From Bradyrhizobium frederickii (GTDB lineage: Bacteria; Pseudomonadota; Alphaproteobacteria; Rhizobiales; Xanthobacteraceae), in contig NZ_SPQS01000011.1 of NCBI RefSeq assembly GCF_004570865.1, forward strand, positions 62,001 to 126,000: a DNA stretch of 64,000 nt, written 5' to 3'. The translations under genes and the position numbers were made by a program. Of the stretch, positions 53,055-61,527 are shown piece after piece. Each line of letters opens with the position of its first letter. Position 1 is the stretch's first letter. The notes below the pieces were generated by a model, which made no database searches, was not told where the DNA came from, and saw nothing but the letters and a program-made list of their open reading frames with translations.

Positions 53055-53513
53055 TCAGCGATAGTGCAGGGCGATCAGCTCGGCGACGCAAGCGGGCTTC
53101 TTGCCGCCCTCGATCTCGATCACGAGATGGTAGTTCACACGCAAGCCGTCCGGCGGCACGTCTTCGGTCTCCGCCACGGTGACGCGGCCACGCAGCTTTG
53201 ACCCCGCCGGCACCGGCGCGAGATATCTGATCCGGTCAGCGCCGTAGTTGAGCGTGTTGCGCAGCCCCTTCAGACCGATGACCGAGCGGATGAAGAGCGG
53301 CGCGAGTGCGAGCGAGAGCAGGCCGTGCGCGATGGTCTTTCCGCCGGGCATCTCCTTGGCCGCGCGCTCCTGGTCGACGTGGATCCACTGTTCGTCGCAA
53401 GTCGCTTGCGCGAACTGGTTGATCCGGTCCTGCGTCACCTCAACCCAGTCGCTGGCTCCGATCTCGGTGCCGACGGCCGATTTGATTTCGTTGAAGTCGC
53501 TGAATATCCGCAT
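53055..53513 (-). CDS. MaoC family (R)-specific enoyl-CoA hydratase
   Basis: 152 residues. The hydratase motif is D-E-Q-W-I-H-V-D then A-K-E-M-P-G-G-K-T-I-A-H-G, with the Asp and His of the hotdog fold; V-P-A-G-S-K-L-R-G near 105. It hydrates crotonyl-CoA or longer 2-enoyl-CoA to (R)-3-hydroxyacyl-CoA, the monomer form used by PhaC. It ends the CoA-transferase operon, 13 bp after the B subunit, with GAGG before its ATG. Confidence 0.9.
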   Translation of the reverse strand: MRIFSDFNEIKSAVGTEIGASDWVEVTQDRINQFAQATCDEQWIHVDQERAAKEMPGGKTIAHGLLSLALAPLFIRSVIGLKGLRNTLNYGADRIRYLAPVPAGSKLRGRVTVAETEDVPPDGLRVNYHLVIEIEGGKKPACVAELIALHYR

Positions 53514-53526
53514 GATCGTGGCCTCG

Positions 53527-54177
53527 TCAGAGCTTCATTTCCGCAACGTTGTCGGGCACGACGAGCTCGGCCTCCGTCACCGCCAGGACCTCGCCGACGC
53601 TGACGCCGGGCGCGGTCTCCAGCAGGGTGGCCCTGCCCTCGGGGAAACCGATCACGGCCATGTCGGTCACGACCAGGTCGACCTGCCGTGCTGACGTCAG
53701 GGGCAGATTGCATTGCTTGACGATCTTCGATTTGCCCTTGGCGGCGTGCTGCATGGCGACGATGACCCGCTTGGCGCCAGTGACGAGGTCCATCGCGCCG
53801 CCCATGCCCGGCACCATCTTGCCGGGAATCATCCAATTGGCGAGATGGCCGTGCGCGTCGACCTGAAGCCCGCCGAGTACGGTGACGTCGACATGGCCGC
53901 CACGGATCAACCCGAACGACATCGCGCTGTCGAAGACCGAAGCCCCCGGCAGTGCGCTGATCGGGCGGCCGCCGGCATCGGTCAGTGTCGGATGCGCCAT
54001 GCCTTGCTCCGGAATCGGACCGGTGCCGATGAGGCCGTTCTCCGACTGAAAGAACACTTTGAGATCGGCGGGCACGTAGTTCGCAACCAGCGTCGGAATT
54101 CCGATGCCGAGATTGACGAGGTCGCCGCTCTTCAGCTCCCTGGCGACGCGGCGGGCGATGACGATCTGCGGATCCAT
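53527..54177 (-). CDS. 3-oxoacid/acetate CoA-transferase, subunit B
   Basis: 216 residues. G-D-L-V-N-L-G-I-G-I-P-T-L-V-A near 20 and the catalytic Q-S-E-N-G-L motif near 48, whose Glu carries CoA as a thioester. G-A-M-D-L-V and V-D-L-V-V-T-D complete the family pattern. It partners with the A subunit four bases upstream. CoA is moved between acids such as acetate, acetoacetate or succinate. Confidence 0.92.
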   Translation of the reverse strand: MDPQIVIARRVARELKSGDLVNLGIGIPTLVANYVPADLKVFFQSENGLIGTGPIPEQGMAHPTLTDAGGRPISALPGASVFDSAMSFGLIRGGHVDVTVLGGLQVDAHGHLANWMIPGKMVPGMGGAMDLVTGAKRVIVAMQHAAKGKSKIVKQCNLPLTSARQVDLVVTDMAVIGFPEGRATLLETAPGVSVGEVLAVTEAELVVPDNVAEMKL

Positions 54178-54181
54178 GATG

Positions 54182-54829
54182 TCACCCGTTCGCAATGAGG
54201 TAGTCGACGAGCGGTGCCGGCGTCACGACGTGGTCGGGCGCGATGACGCCGACGGGCACAATGTGCTCCGCCGTCACGATCACGGTGTCGGCGGCCATCG
54301 CCATGATCGGGTTGAAGTTGCGCGACGTCAGCGCATAAGCGAGATTGCCGAGGTAGTCAGCGAGAAAGGCGTGCACCAGCGCGAACTGGGCCCGCAATGC
54401 GGTCTCGAGCAGGAACGGCTTGCCGTCGACCTCGATCTGGCGCTTGCCCTCTGCAACCAGGGTGCCGACGCCCGTCGGTGTCAGGACGCCGCCCAGGCCG
54501 CATCCGCCGGCGCGAATGCGTTCGACGAAGGTTCCTTGCGGCACGAGATCGACGGCGATCTGGTTCGCCAGCATCTGCTGCTGCGCTTTCGGATTGAGGC
54601 CGATATGGGTCGCGGTCAATCGGGAGACCAGCGAAGCCTCGAACAGCTTGCCGACACCTTTACCTGGCGTCGCTGCGTCGTTGGAAATCAGGGACAGGCC
54701 GGTCTTATGCTGCCGGACCATCTCGTCGAGCAGTCGCTCCGGCGTTCCGACGCCCATGAACCCGCCCACCATGACGGTCGCGCCCGATGGGATCATGGCA
54801 ACGGCTTCTTCGATGGAGACGGCCTTCAT
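54182..54829 (-). CDS. 3-oxoacid/acetate CoA-transferase, subunit A
   Basis: 215 residues. I-P-S-G-A-T-V-M-V-G-G-F-M-G-V-G-T-P near 13 (CoA-loop), S-N-D-A-A near 49, G-G-C-G-L-G-G-V-L-T-P-T-G-V-G-T near 107. It forms heterotetramers with subunit B. GGAG precedes the ATG and a FixK-type box is centred 78 bases upstream. The A-B-MaoC order suggests activation and hydration of short acyl groups. Confidence 0.92.
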   Translation of the reverse strand: MKAVSIEEAVAMIPSGATVMVGGFMGVGTPERLLDEMVRQHKTGLSLISNDAATPGKGVGKLFEASLVSRLTATHIGLNPKAQQQMLANQIAVDLVPQGTFVERIRAGGCGLGGVLTPTGVGTLVAEGKRQIEVDGKPFLLETALRAQFALVHAFLADYLGNLAYALTSRNFNPIMAMAADTVIVTAEHIVPVGVIAPDHVVTPAPLVDYLIANG

Positions 54830-54900
54830 GATTGAAACTCCGGTCGGGGCGCGTCGAAGGCGGCGGTGCGGGAATGTTGGTCGGCGGTCGCTCCGGTCCT

Positions 54901-54914
54901 TTGATCTGCGTCAA
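54901..54914 (-). promoter_or_regulatory. FixK/FNR-type box before the CoA-transferase operon
   Basis: TTGATCTGCGTCAA (TTGA-N6-TCAA) partly overlaps the end of the upstream gene and is 78 bases before the subunit A start. Confidence 0.7.
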
Positions 54915-55519
54915 CGCTCCGCATCATTCGTGAACGTGATACCGACGCTTTCCAGCGCTTCCCGCCAGAGCTTGCGCACGCCGGCGTGGCGCTTTTCGAG
55001 AGCCGCGCTCACGGCATCGCGCAAGGGCATCAGCTCGGGACCCTTCAGGAACAGGATTTGGCCTTGCAGTAGCCGGCCGCTCTCGAATTCGATGCGGCGC
55101 AGCGCCATGACAAAGGGGTCGTCGGCCTTGGCGTTCACCGGCAACAGGGCCGCCGGCCGGATGCCGGCATGTACTGCGTGTGCGAGCGTCGCGAGGTGGA
55201 TCGCGCCGGCAAGAGAACGATCCGCAATCCCTTCGATCGGTGCGGGAAGCCAGGCGGTCTCCCAGGATACAACCATATAACCCAGGGCAAGATCAGGCAC
55301 CCATGCCGTCGCGCGCATCAGAAGCGAGACGATCTCGGCCTCACGGTAGAACTGTGCGTTCAGCTCGGTCTGCCAGGCGGTGTCGAGCTTCAAGGGCAGA
55401 GTGAACGCGAACTGGCGCGCCAGCGCCCCATGGGCCGAGATCAGGAAGGCCGCGACGCGCGTCTGCTGGTTCGGCGGCACGCGGCCCTCGGAATCGAGCG
55501 GGCCGAAGAATCCGCTCAT
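54911..55519 (-). CDS. Uncharacterised protein co-translated with an alpha/beta hydrolase
   Basis: 202 residues, mostly helical, soluble, no signal peptide, one clear W-rich stretch (S-W-E-T-A-W-L-P-A-P) near 85. No family recognised. Its ATG overlaps the TGA of the hydrolase upstream, so the two are probably made together, and the pair follows a FixK-type box. Codon use is like its neighbours. A helper or regulatory role for the hydrolase is only a guess. Confidence 0.75.
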   Translation of the reverse strand: MSGFFGPLDSEGRVPPNQQTRVAAFLISAHGALARQFAFTLPLKLDTAWQTELNAQFYREAEIVSLLMRATAWVPDLALGYMVVSWETAWLPAPIEGIADRSLAGAIHLATLAHAVHAGIRPAALLPVNAKADDPFVMALRRIEFESGRLLQGQILFLKGPELMPLRDAVSAALEKRHAGVRKLWREALESVGITFTNDAER

Positions 55520-56442
55520 GCCGACACCCTCTGCACCGGGATGGCACGCAGATGATCGTAGCCGGCCGGGAACGGTGTAAGCTCGCCGCCCGGGTCTTCC
55601 GGGGCGATCCAGACTGCCTTGTTGCCCTGCCAGTGCCCGGCCAGCACGTTCTCGGCGAAGCGTGCCAGCAGGTCGGCCGTGAGTGCGCCTCTTTCAAGCG
55701 TAAACGCATGATACGCCTTCGGAATGATCACCAATGCGCTGTCCGGAATTTCAACCCTAAGCGTTTCATGCAGAGGCCGCGGCGTCAGGAAGTCGAACTC
55801 GCCGTTGAGGATCATGGTCGGGACGGAGATCGACGAGAGCTGCGGCGTCAGTGGCTGAAAGTCGAGGAAAGATTCCATCAGGTTCTGAAGCGCGTAGACG
55901 TCGTTGACGAGCCAGCCCTGCCGCTTGACGCTGTCGAGCTTGTCCAGGAGCGGCGTCAACCATTGGTCGGACAGGTTCATGGGCAGCAGCAGATCCTGGA
56001 GATAGCCGGTGCCGCCGAGAATGAGGCCGGTGCGCAAAGCATTGCCGATCAGCAGCAATTGCGGTGAGAGTTCCGCAAAGCAGCTCATGGGCACCAGGCC
56101 GGAGAGACGCTTGCCATGCGCGATGGCATAACGCAGCGCGATCAGGCCGCCGAAGCTGATGCCACTGAGGAAGACCGGTCCGTCGCCGAGTTCGTCGATA
56201 AGGAGACGAAGTGCCGTAACCTGGTCATCCTGGTTGATGAAGAGGGCAGGCTTGTCGGACCCGCCTTGCCCCAGCAGGTCGAATGTCGCAACGCGAAAAT
56301 GTCGGGCCACGAGTGCATCGCGGTAGGCGGCCCACAACTCGGCATACTGGGTCAGGCCGTTGACGAGGACGTAGGTGGGCGCGCCGGCCGGCCCTTCCAG
56401 CTCATAGCGTATCCGATATGAGCCGTGATCGAGGAAAGGCAT
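55516..56442 (-). CDS. Alpha/beta hydrolase
   Basis: 308 residues from ATG 56442. An upstream TTG would lie above the start of transcription expected from the FixK-type box, which favours this ATG. V-N-G-L-T-Q near 28, D-L-L-G-Q-G-G-S near 55, nucleophile S-G-I-S-F-G-G near 93, acid N-G-E-F-D near 220 and K-A-Y-H near 250. Cytoplasmic. Substrate unknown; ester or lactone hydrolysis is likely. Confidence 0.85.
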   Translation of the reverse strand: MPFLDHGSYRIRYELEGPAGAPTYVLVNGLTQYAELWAAYRDALVARHFRVATFDLLGQGGSDKPALFINQDDQVTALRLLIDELGDGPVFLSGISFGGLIALRYAIAHGKRLSGLVPMSCFAELSPQLLLIGNALRTGLILGGTGYLQDLLLPMNLSDQWLTPLLDKLDSVKRQGWLVNDVYALQNLMESFLDFQPLTPQLSSISVPTMILNGEFDFLTPRPLHETLRVEIPDSALVIIPKAYHAFTLERGALTADLLARFAENVLAGHWQGNKAVWIAPEDPGGELTPFPAGYDHLRAIPVQRVSA

Positions 56443-56500
56443 TGGGAAAACCAGCCAGATGTTCTGTCGCGCTATCCTCAATCCTCGGAAGAGGATTCCA

Positions 56501-56514
56501 TTGAGTTAGATCAA
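56501..56514. promoter_or_regulatory. FixK/FNR-type box shared by two divergent hydrolase transcripts
   Basis: TTGAGTTAGATCAA (TTGA-N6-TCAA). The centre is 67 bases before the tandem hydrolase ATG and 66 before the minus-strand hydrolase ATG, nearly symmetric. A TAGCGT -10-like hexamer lies at 56536-56541 for the plus-strand gene. Confidence 0.75.
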
Positions 56515-56574
56515 GCCTCCCCATGTCGCCCCACCTAGCGTTTTCGCAAGAAACATCATCGGGAGGGATACGTC

Positions 56575-59082
56575 ATGTCCGGGAGAGGCGCTCTGAGGCA
56601 TTGCCTCGTCACCCTCGTTTTGCTGCTGGTCGGCACGGCCCTTGCCGTTGCCCAGCCCTTCACGCGGCGCTCGTCGCAGATGCAGCACGATGGTTTGAAG
56701 AAGTCCTACGAGATCTCCAACTTCCGCCTCGGGGGAAAGTACGATCTCGCCAATCCGTCCAAATGGGAGAGCGGCGGTGAAGGCGGCGTCACGCTGGAAT
56801 CGCTCGGCGGCGGTAAGCTGCGGACCGGCTACATCGCGATCGGCAATGCACGCCGCAACGCCGCCGGCGAGATCACCAATGCGATCGTCATCAACTCCTA
56901 TTATTCGGGCGACTCCACCGACATGTACGAGCAGTGGGTCAAGGGCGCACCGCTCTCGGGCGGCGTGCCGATCATTGGCCCGGGCCGGCCGATCGATACC
57001 GACCGCTATTACGTGATCATGGTCGATCCGCTCGGTACCTGGGGCGCAAGCAAGCCGTCCGACGGCCTCGGCATCAAGTTCCCGCAATACAGCTATTACG
57101 ACATGGTGCAGGCCAATTACCGCCTGCTGCGCGACGAGCTGAAGGTTGCGCGCGTCGCGCTGGTGACCGGCGTGTCCATGGGTGGCACGCAGACCTATGT
57201 CTGGGGCGTCATGCATCCGGAATACATCAACGCGCTGATGCCGATTGGCGGCACCACGCAGTCGGACGGCGACGACCCCGTCGGCAACTGGACCTTCCAG
57301 ATGATGACGGCGGCGATCGAATCCGATCCGGTGTGGCAGGCGAGCAAGGGCGATTATTACAAGCTGCCCAAGGAGAAGCATCCGGTTCCCGGCGTGGCGT
57401 TCGGCTGGTCAATCCTCGGCATGACGGGGTATGACTTCGCCTACCGCACGAGCCAGAATTGGGCTGCCGTCCAGCCCGAAATTTTCTATTGGGACTCGCC
57501 GAACGAGAAGGCCGGCTTGAACGTCACCAATCGTGCCAAGCTCTACGACGCGGTCGATCTCGTCTGGCGCAACCGGGTTGGCGAGACGCACAACGTCAAT
57601 CCTTATCTCGGCCGCATCCAGGCGCGGACGCTGGTGATGCACATCACCAACGACCTCTGGCTGAACTTCAAGTTGGCCGAGAAGGCTGTCGATCGCGTGC
57701 CCGGCGCGGACCTCATCGCGCAGGAAAGCCCGGTCGCCCATTACGGCGTCTTCCCGATCATCAACCAGCGCAAGAACGATCCGAAATTCGTCGCCTTCAT
57801 GGACGACGTCGCAGCGCTCGATCGTGCACAAAAGTTCGTCGACAAGAACTATCGCGTGCCTGGCGTGGCCGAGAAGATCGACCCGAGCAAGTCCTTCTGG
57901 AAGGACTTCGTGACCTATCCCTATCCGGTGAAATACGCCAACGCGAAGGACAAGAACGGCACCACCTGGCAGATCGGCTACATGGACGAATATGCGGGGA
58001 CCGACAGGGACCCGAAGGCGCTTGTCATCATCCATGGCAAGGGTGCGTTCGGCGGGCATTACGGCAACGTCATGCAGTATGCCCTGCGCAACGGAGTTCG
58101 CGTCATCGTGCCTGATCTGCCGCATTACGGCATGTCCGGACCCGGCAATCTCGACAAGAGCCCGGCACGCACCATGCAGGATATGCGCGAGGTCATCTAC
58201 GACCTCGTGGTCAACCAGCTCGGCGTCAAGAAGGCCTACTACCTCGGCCATTCGCTCGGGGGCCAGTTCGTCATGGGCTACGCCTTGACGTGGCCGGATG
58301 CGGTGCAGGGGCTCGCCCTGGAAGCGCCGTCCGGCCTTGAGGAATATCCGCGCGACATCACCATCGCCAAGGACAAGAAGGCGCGCCTGTTCGACGACGC
58401 CTTCGGCCGTGACTTCGAGAAGTGGAAGCAGGCCTGGGACCAGACCGGGATCCTGGCCGCCGAGAAGGCGCGGAACGAGCAGAACATCCGCGACTTCTTC
58501 TACTTCAAGAAGCGCGACCCCGACACCAACGCCGTGTCCGCGGCCAAGAGCGGCTACTTCTTCGGCGACAGCGAATATGCCCGCTTCCACACCGAGCAGC
58601 GCGTCGGGTTGACCAAGGGCAACCCGAAGGAGCTCGAGCAGTGGTGCAACGTCTTCATCTTCGACGTCTACACGATCGGGGCCGAGCTCCAGCAGGATGA
58701 TCCGAAGAACCTCTACGAGCGGCTTACGCAGATCAAGGCGCCGATTTTCCTGGCCTTCGGCGACAAGGAGCCGTTCATCCCGACGCCTGCCTTTAACGGG
58801 CTGACGGACCTCGGACGCGACGTCATCACGCCGTTCATGACCCGCATGACCAATGCGGGCAACCGACCGATGCTGAAGGTCTATCCGGAGACAGGTCATT
58901 TCATCCACACGGACAATCCGGTCGAATATTCTGCCGACGTGGTGGACTTCGTCACCAAAGGCACCGTGGACACCTCGTCCCCCCTCGGCACAGACCGCAT
59001 GATAAAGGGGGCCGTGGTCTCGGCCCTGCCGGTGGCGCCGACGCCGCCGGGCGCGGCGCCGACGGCCGGCTTGAACAAATAG
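56575..59082 (+). CDS. Exported tandem alpha/beta hydrolase (two-domain fusion)
   Basis: 835 residues with a signal peptide (about 1-27, ending A-V-A). Two hydrolase domains lie in series. The N-terminal one resembles homoserine O-acetyltransferase-type hydrolases: G-V-S-M-G-G with S201, D360 (T-N-D-L-W) and H389 (V-A-H-Y-G). The C-terminal one has G-H-S-L-G-G with S560, D730 (F-G-D-K-E) and H775 (T-G-H-F-I-H). Both triads look complete. The tail is Pro/Ala-rich. A GGGAGGG site precedes the ATG and a FixK-type box lies upstream. Probably a periplasmic esterase or polyester depolymerase; the substrate is unknown. Confidence 0.85.
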   Translation: MSGRGALRHCLVTLVLLLVGTALAVAQPFTRRSSQMQHDGLKKSYEISNFRLGGKYDLANPSKWESGGEGGVTLESLGGGKLRTGYIAIGNARRNAAGEITNAIVINSYYSGDSTDMYEQWVKGAPLSGGVPIIGPGRPIDTDRYYVIMVDPLGTWGASKPSDGLGIKFPQYSYYDMVQANYRLLRDELKVARVALVTGVSMGGTQTYVWGVMHPEYINALMPIGGTTQSDGDDPVGNWTFQMMTAAIESDPVWQASKGDYYKLPKEKHPVPGVAFGWSILGMTGYDFAYRTSQNWAAVQPEIFYWDSPNEKAGLNVTNRAKLYDAVDLVWRNRVGETHNVNPYLGRIQARTLVMHITNDLWLNFKLAEKAVDRVPGADLIAQESPVAHYGVFPIINQRKNDPKFVAFMDDVAALDRAQKFVDKNYRVPGVAEKIDPSKSFWKDFVTYPYPVKYANAKDKNGTTWQIGYMDEYAGTDRDPKALVIIHGKGAFGGHYGNVMQYALRNGVRVIVPDLPHYGMSGPGNLDKSPARTMQDMREVIYDLVVNQLGVKKAYYLGHSLGGQFVMGYALTWPDAVQGLALEAPSGLEEYPRDITIAKDKKARLFDDAFGRDFEKWKQAWDQTGILAAEKARNEQNIRDFFYFKKRDPDTNAVSAAKSGYFFGDSEYARFHTEQRVGLTKGNPKELEQWCNVFIFDVYTIGAELQQDDPKNLYERLTQIKAPIFLAFGDKEPFIPTPAFNGLTDLGRDVITPFMTRMTNAGNRPMLKVYPETGHFIHTDNPVEYSADVVDFVTKGTVDTSSPLGTDRMIKGAVVSALPVAPTPPGAAPTAGLNK

Positions 59083-59091
59083 GATAGACCG

Positions 59092-59955
59092 ATGCCGAGA
59101 GTGCAGGCGGGCGAGGTCCAGCTGGGCTGGCGGGAGTGGGGAGAAGGCGATGTCACCGTCGTCTTCGTCCACGGCAATCTCGCCAGCAAAGACTGGATCG
59201 AGCTCGCCGCACCGCTCTTTCCCCGCGATCTCCGCGTCGTGGGGATCGATTGGCGCGGCTGCGGCGACAGCGATCGGCCAGCGCCTACGGCTGACTATTC
59301 CAACTACGCGATGCAGCAGCACGCTGACGACATGCTGGCGGCGCTTGATGCGCTCGACATTCGGTATTGTCACCTGGCAACCCATTCGACCGGTGGCATC
59401 ATCGCCGCGCGGATGCTGCTGATGCAGCCGCGGCGGTTCGGCCGCGTCTTCGCGCTCGATCCTGTAACGCCGCTGGGTATGTCATTTAGCGACGACCAGA
59501 TTGGCGTCTTCCGCGCCATGATGGCAAGCAAGGAGCTGACGCGGACCGTCATGGCCACGGCGGCGTCCTCGCTGTTCGTTCCGGAAAGCATGGCCGCCAA
59601 CGCAATTCCGCGCTTTCGCGCGGGCCTTGGGGAGTGTCAGGCGCTCTTCGATCGGATCATCGAGCAGACCTTCGGTGTCTCGGAGGGAGTCTGGATCGGT
59701 ACGCCGGTCAATTTGACCAAGGAGAAAGCAAGCCGCGAACTGGAGCGGCGCATGGCGGAAATCCGACATCCGCACCTGGTCCTGTGGGGCGAGCGGGACG
59801 GCTGGATTCCTCCGGCCGATCTCCGCATCATGGCCGAGGCGATGCCGGACTGCCGGCTCGTGGTCGTGCCCGGTGTCGGGCACTCGATGAATGTTGAAGT
59901 ACCGGCTCTGTATGCCGGCTATTTCGGTGCCTGGTTTGGAGGCCTTCGCGCGTAA
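59092..59955 (+). CDS. Alpha/beta hydrolase
   Basis: 287 residues, starting nine bases after the tandem hydrolase. F-V-H-G-N-L-A-S near 25, D-W-R-G-C-G-D-S-D near 54, nucleophile T-H-S-T-G-G near 103, acid W-G-E-R-D-G-W near 228 and G-V-G-H-S-M near 262. Cytoplasmic, no signal peptide. It is probably in the same operon and might process the products of the exported enzyme after uptake (inference). Confidence 0.88.
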   Translation: MPRVQAGEVQLGWREWGEGDVTVVFVHGNLASKDWIELAAPLFPRDLRVVGIDWRGCGDSDRPAPTADYSNYAMQQHADDMLAALDALDIRYCHLATHSTGGIIAARMLLMQPRRFGRVFALDPVTPLGMSFSDDQIGVFRAMMASKELTRTVMATAASSLFVPESMAANAIPRFRAGLGECQALFDRIIEQTFGVSEGVWIGTPVNLTKEKASRELERRMAEIRHPHLVLWGERDGWIPPADLRIMAEAMPDCRLVVVPGVGHSMNVEVPALYAGYFGAWFGGLRA

Positions 59956-59982
59956 TCACCCAGCTCTGGAAGGAGGCTTGTC

Positions 59983-60078
59983 ATGAACAATGGTCATCAG
60001 CCCGAGCTCTTGCAGAGCCACGCGCGAGCGATGACCGACCAGGCAAGAGCCATGGGCAAACCCGCTATGCACGTTTGA
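59983..60078 (+). CDS. Possible 31-residue small protein
   Basis: An ATG-to-TGA frame with a strong GGAGG ribosome site eight bases upstream, between the hydrolase and the ion channel gene. The product is polar and helical (L-L-Q-S-H-A-R-A-M-T-D-Q-A-R-A-M). No family known. Its placement in the operon and its ribosome site are the only support. Confidence 0.4.
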   Translation: MNNGHQPELLQSHARAMTDQARAMGKPAMHV

Positions 60079-60094
60079 AGTCTGGTCGATCATT

Positions 60095-60601
60095 ATGCTG
60101 TTGCAGTTGCTGGTCGGTGGCTCGGTAAGCGCGGTCAATATCGGCCTTCACGCGCTTGTCACGATCGTTGCGGTTGGAATTGCCCGCAGCGCAGGGCTGC
60201 GGCGAACCGAGAGACCCAGGCTGCACCTGATGGGCGTGATGATCGCGACGGCTGCGGTGTTGAAGGTCGCGCACACGGTGGAGATCCTGGTGTGGGCGTG
60301 GACGTACGGCCTCGTCCGGGCCGCCGCACCCGGCAGCGATCTGCTCTATTTTGCCTTCGTCAACTACACCACTCTCGGCTACGGCGACATCACGCCGGTG
60401 CCCGAATGGCGGCTGATGGGTCCATTGACCGCCATGAACGGCGTCCTGCTGTTTGGGTGGTCGGCGGCGATCTTGTTCGAGGTCCTGCGCAAGACACTCG
60501 ATCACGTCGGGCTGATTGACATGCCTGCTTCGGGCTCTCGCCAACCCGATGCACCCATGCTCGGCCGCGGCGCAACAGACGACCTGAGCCCACATGCCTG
60601 A
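60095..60601 (+). CDS. Two-helix-type potassium channel protein
   Basis: 168 residues. Three hydrophobic helices (about 5-31, 46-75, 106-127) with a pore loop N-Y-T-T-L-G-Y-G-D-I before the last; G-Y-G-D is the K+ selectivity filter. No cytoplasmic ligand domain is apparent, so gating is unknown. It lies 16 bp after the possible small protein. Confidence 0.8.
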   Translation: MLLQLLVGGSVSAVNIGLHALVTIVAVGIARSAGLRRTERPRLHLMGVMIATAAVLKVAHTVEILVWAWTYGLVRAAAPGSDLLYFAFVNYTTLGYGDITPVPEWRLMGPLTAMNGVLLFGWSAAILFEVLRKTLDHVGLIDMPASGSRQPDAPMLGRGATDDLSPHA

Positions 60602-60616
60602 ACTCGCAGCATCGCG

Positions 60617-60826
60617 GTGGGGGCCGATTTCCTGTTCGGCGTCGGGGCGCTGTTTGCAATCATCAATCCGTATGGGCTGGCCTTCATCTTTTTCGACAGA
60701 ACGAAGGGGCTCTCGGAGAAGGAGCGCGCGAAGCTTGCAGGTCGCCTTTTATGCCTTCCTGGTCCTGCTGGTATCGCTGTTTCTCGGCAGCCAGACACCA
60801 TTCCTGATGGAGCGGCGCGCGTTACC
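60617..60826 (+). pseudogene. MarC/UPF0056 family transporter remnant
   Basis: The first frame (from GTG 60617) reads L-F-A-I-I-N-P-Y-G-L-A-F-I-F-F near residue 12, the MarC N-terminal helix; a second frame from about 60740 continues with V-A-F-Y-A-F-L-V-L-L-V-S-L-F-L-G-S-Q, the next helix. The gene is thus frameshifted near 60735-60740 and lacks the remaining four helices, ending against the regulator gene. Confidence 0.75.
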
Positions 60827-60846
60827 CAATCGGTGTTTGAAGCGTT

Positions 60847-61527
60847 TCAGGGCTGTAGATCGAGGCTCGCGAGCTGATGACGGTCGAGCAATATGATCTG
60901 GCGCTGCGTGTTCCCAACGAAGCCGAGCACTCCGAGTTCGTGCAAGTGCGAGATGGCTCGCGACACCGTCTCCAGCGTCAGGCCAAGATAGTCGGCAATA
61001 TCGCGCCGCGACATTGGCAGCGCCAGCACGCCTGCGGCCGTTAGCCGCTTGTCCATCTCAATCAGGAAAGCGGCGACCCGCTCCAGCGACGTCTTGCGTC
61101 CAAGCAGCAGCATGTGATCTTCCGCATGCTGGAGGTTGGTCGTGGTCATGCCGAGAAGGTTCTTGGCAACCATGGCGTCGCTTTCGGCGACCGTCTCCAG
61201 GCTCTGCCGTTTGATCAGGAGTACTGTCGTATCGACGACGGCCTCCGCGGTGAAACGGTGCGTCGTGCCGTTCTCAAGCCCGAAAATGTCTCCGGCGAGG
61301 TGAAATGCACCGATCTGGCGCCGGCCGTCCGATAGCAACTTATAACTTCGCACGGCACCGGTCTTGACCTGGTAGACGTATTCGGCAGGCTCCTTCTCGC
61401 CATAGATCTCTTTGCCCTTTTTGTATGTAATTTCGTTCAGGCGGACAATTGGGTCTGAACCGCTGCTCATTCCCAGGGCGCGGAGCGAATTAGGGCGGGG
61501 GAGCGGATCGGTCGTGCGTACGAACAT
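60847..61527 (-). CDS. Crp/Fnr family regulator, FixK-like
   Basis: 226 residues from the ATG with GAGGAG upstream. Cyclic-nucleotide-type barrel (about 30-140), long dimer helix, then a winged helix with M-S-R-R-D-I-A-D-Y-L-G-L-T-L-E-T-V-S-R-A-I near 175-195. The E-T-V-S-R recognition helix is that of FNR/FixK, which read TTGA half-sites, the half-site found four times in this window. The protein has no cysteine at all, so it cannot hold an Fe-S cluster as FNR does. It is divergent from the FixJ-like gene. Confidence 0.9.
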   Translation of the reverse strand: MFVRTTDPLPRPNSLRALGMSSGSDPIVRLNEITYKKGKEIYGEKEPAEYVYQVKTGAVRSYKLLSDGRRQIGAFHLAGDIFGLENGTTHRFTAEAVVDTTVLLIKRQSLETVAESDAMVAKNLLGMTTTNLQHAEDHMLLLGRKTSLERVAAFLIEMDKRLTAAGVLALPMSRRDIADYLGLTLETVSRAISHLHELGVLGFVGNTQRQIILLDRHQLASLDLQP

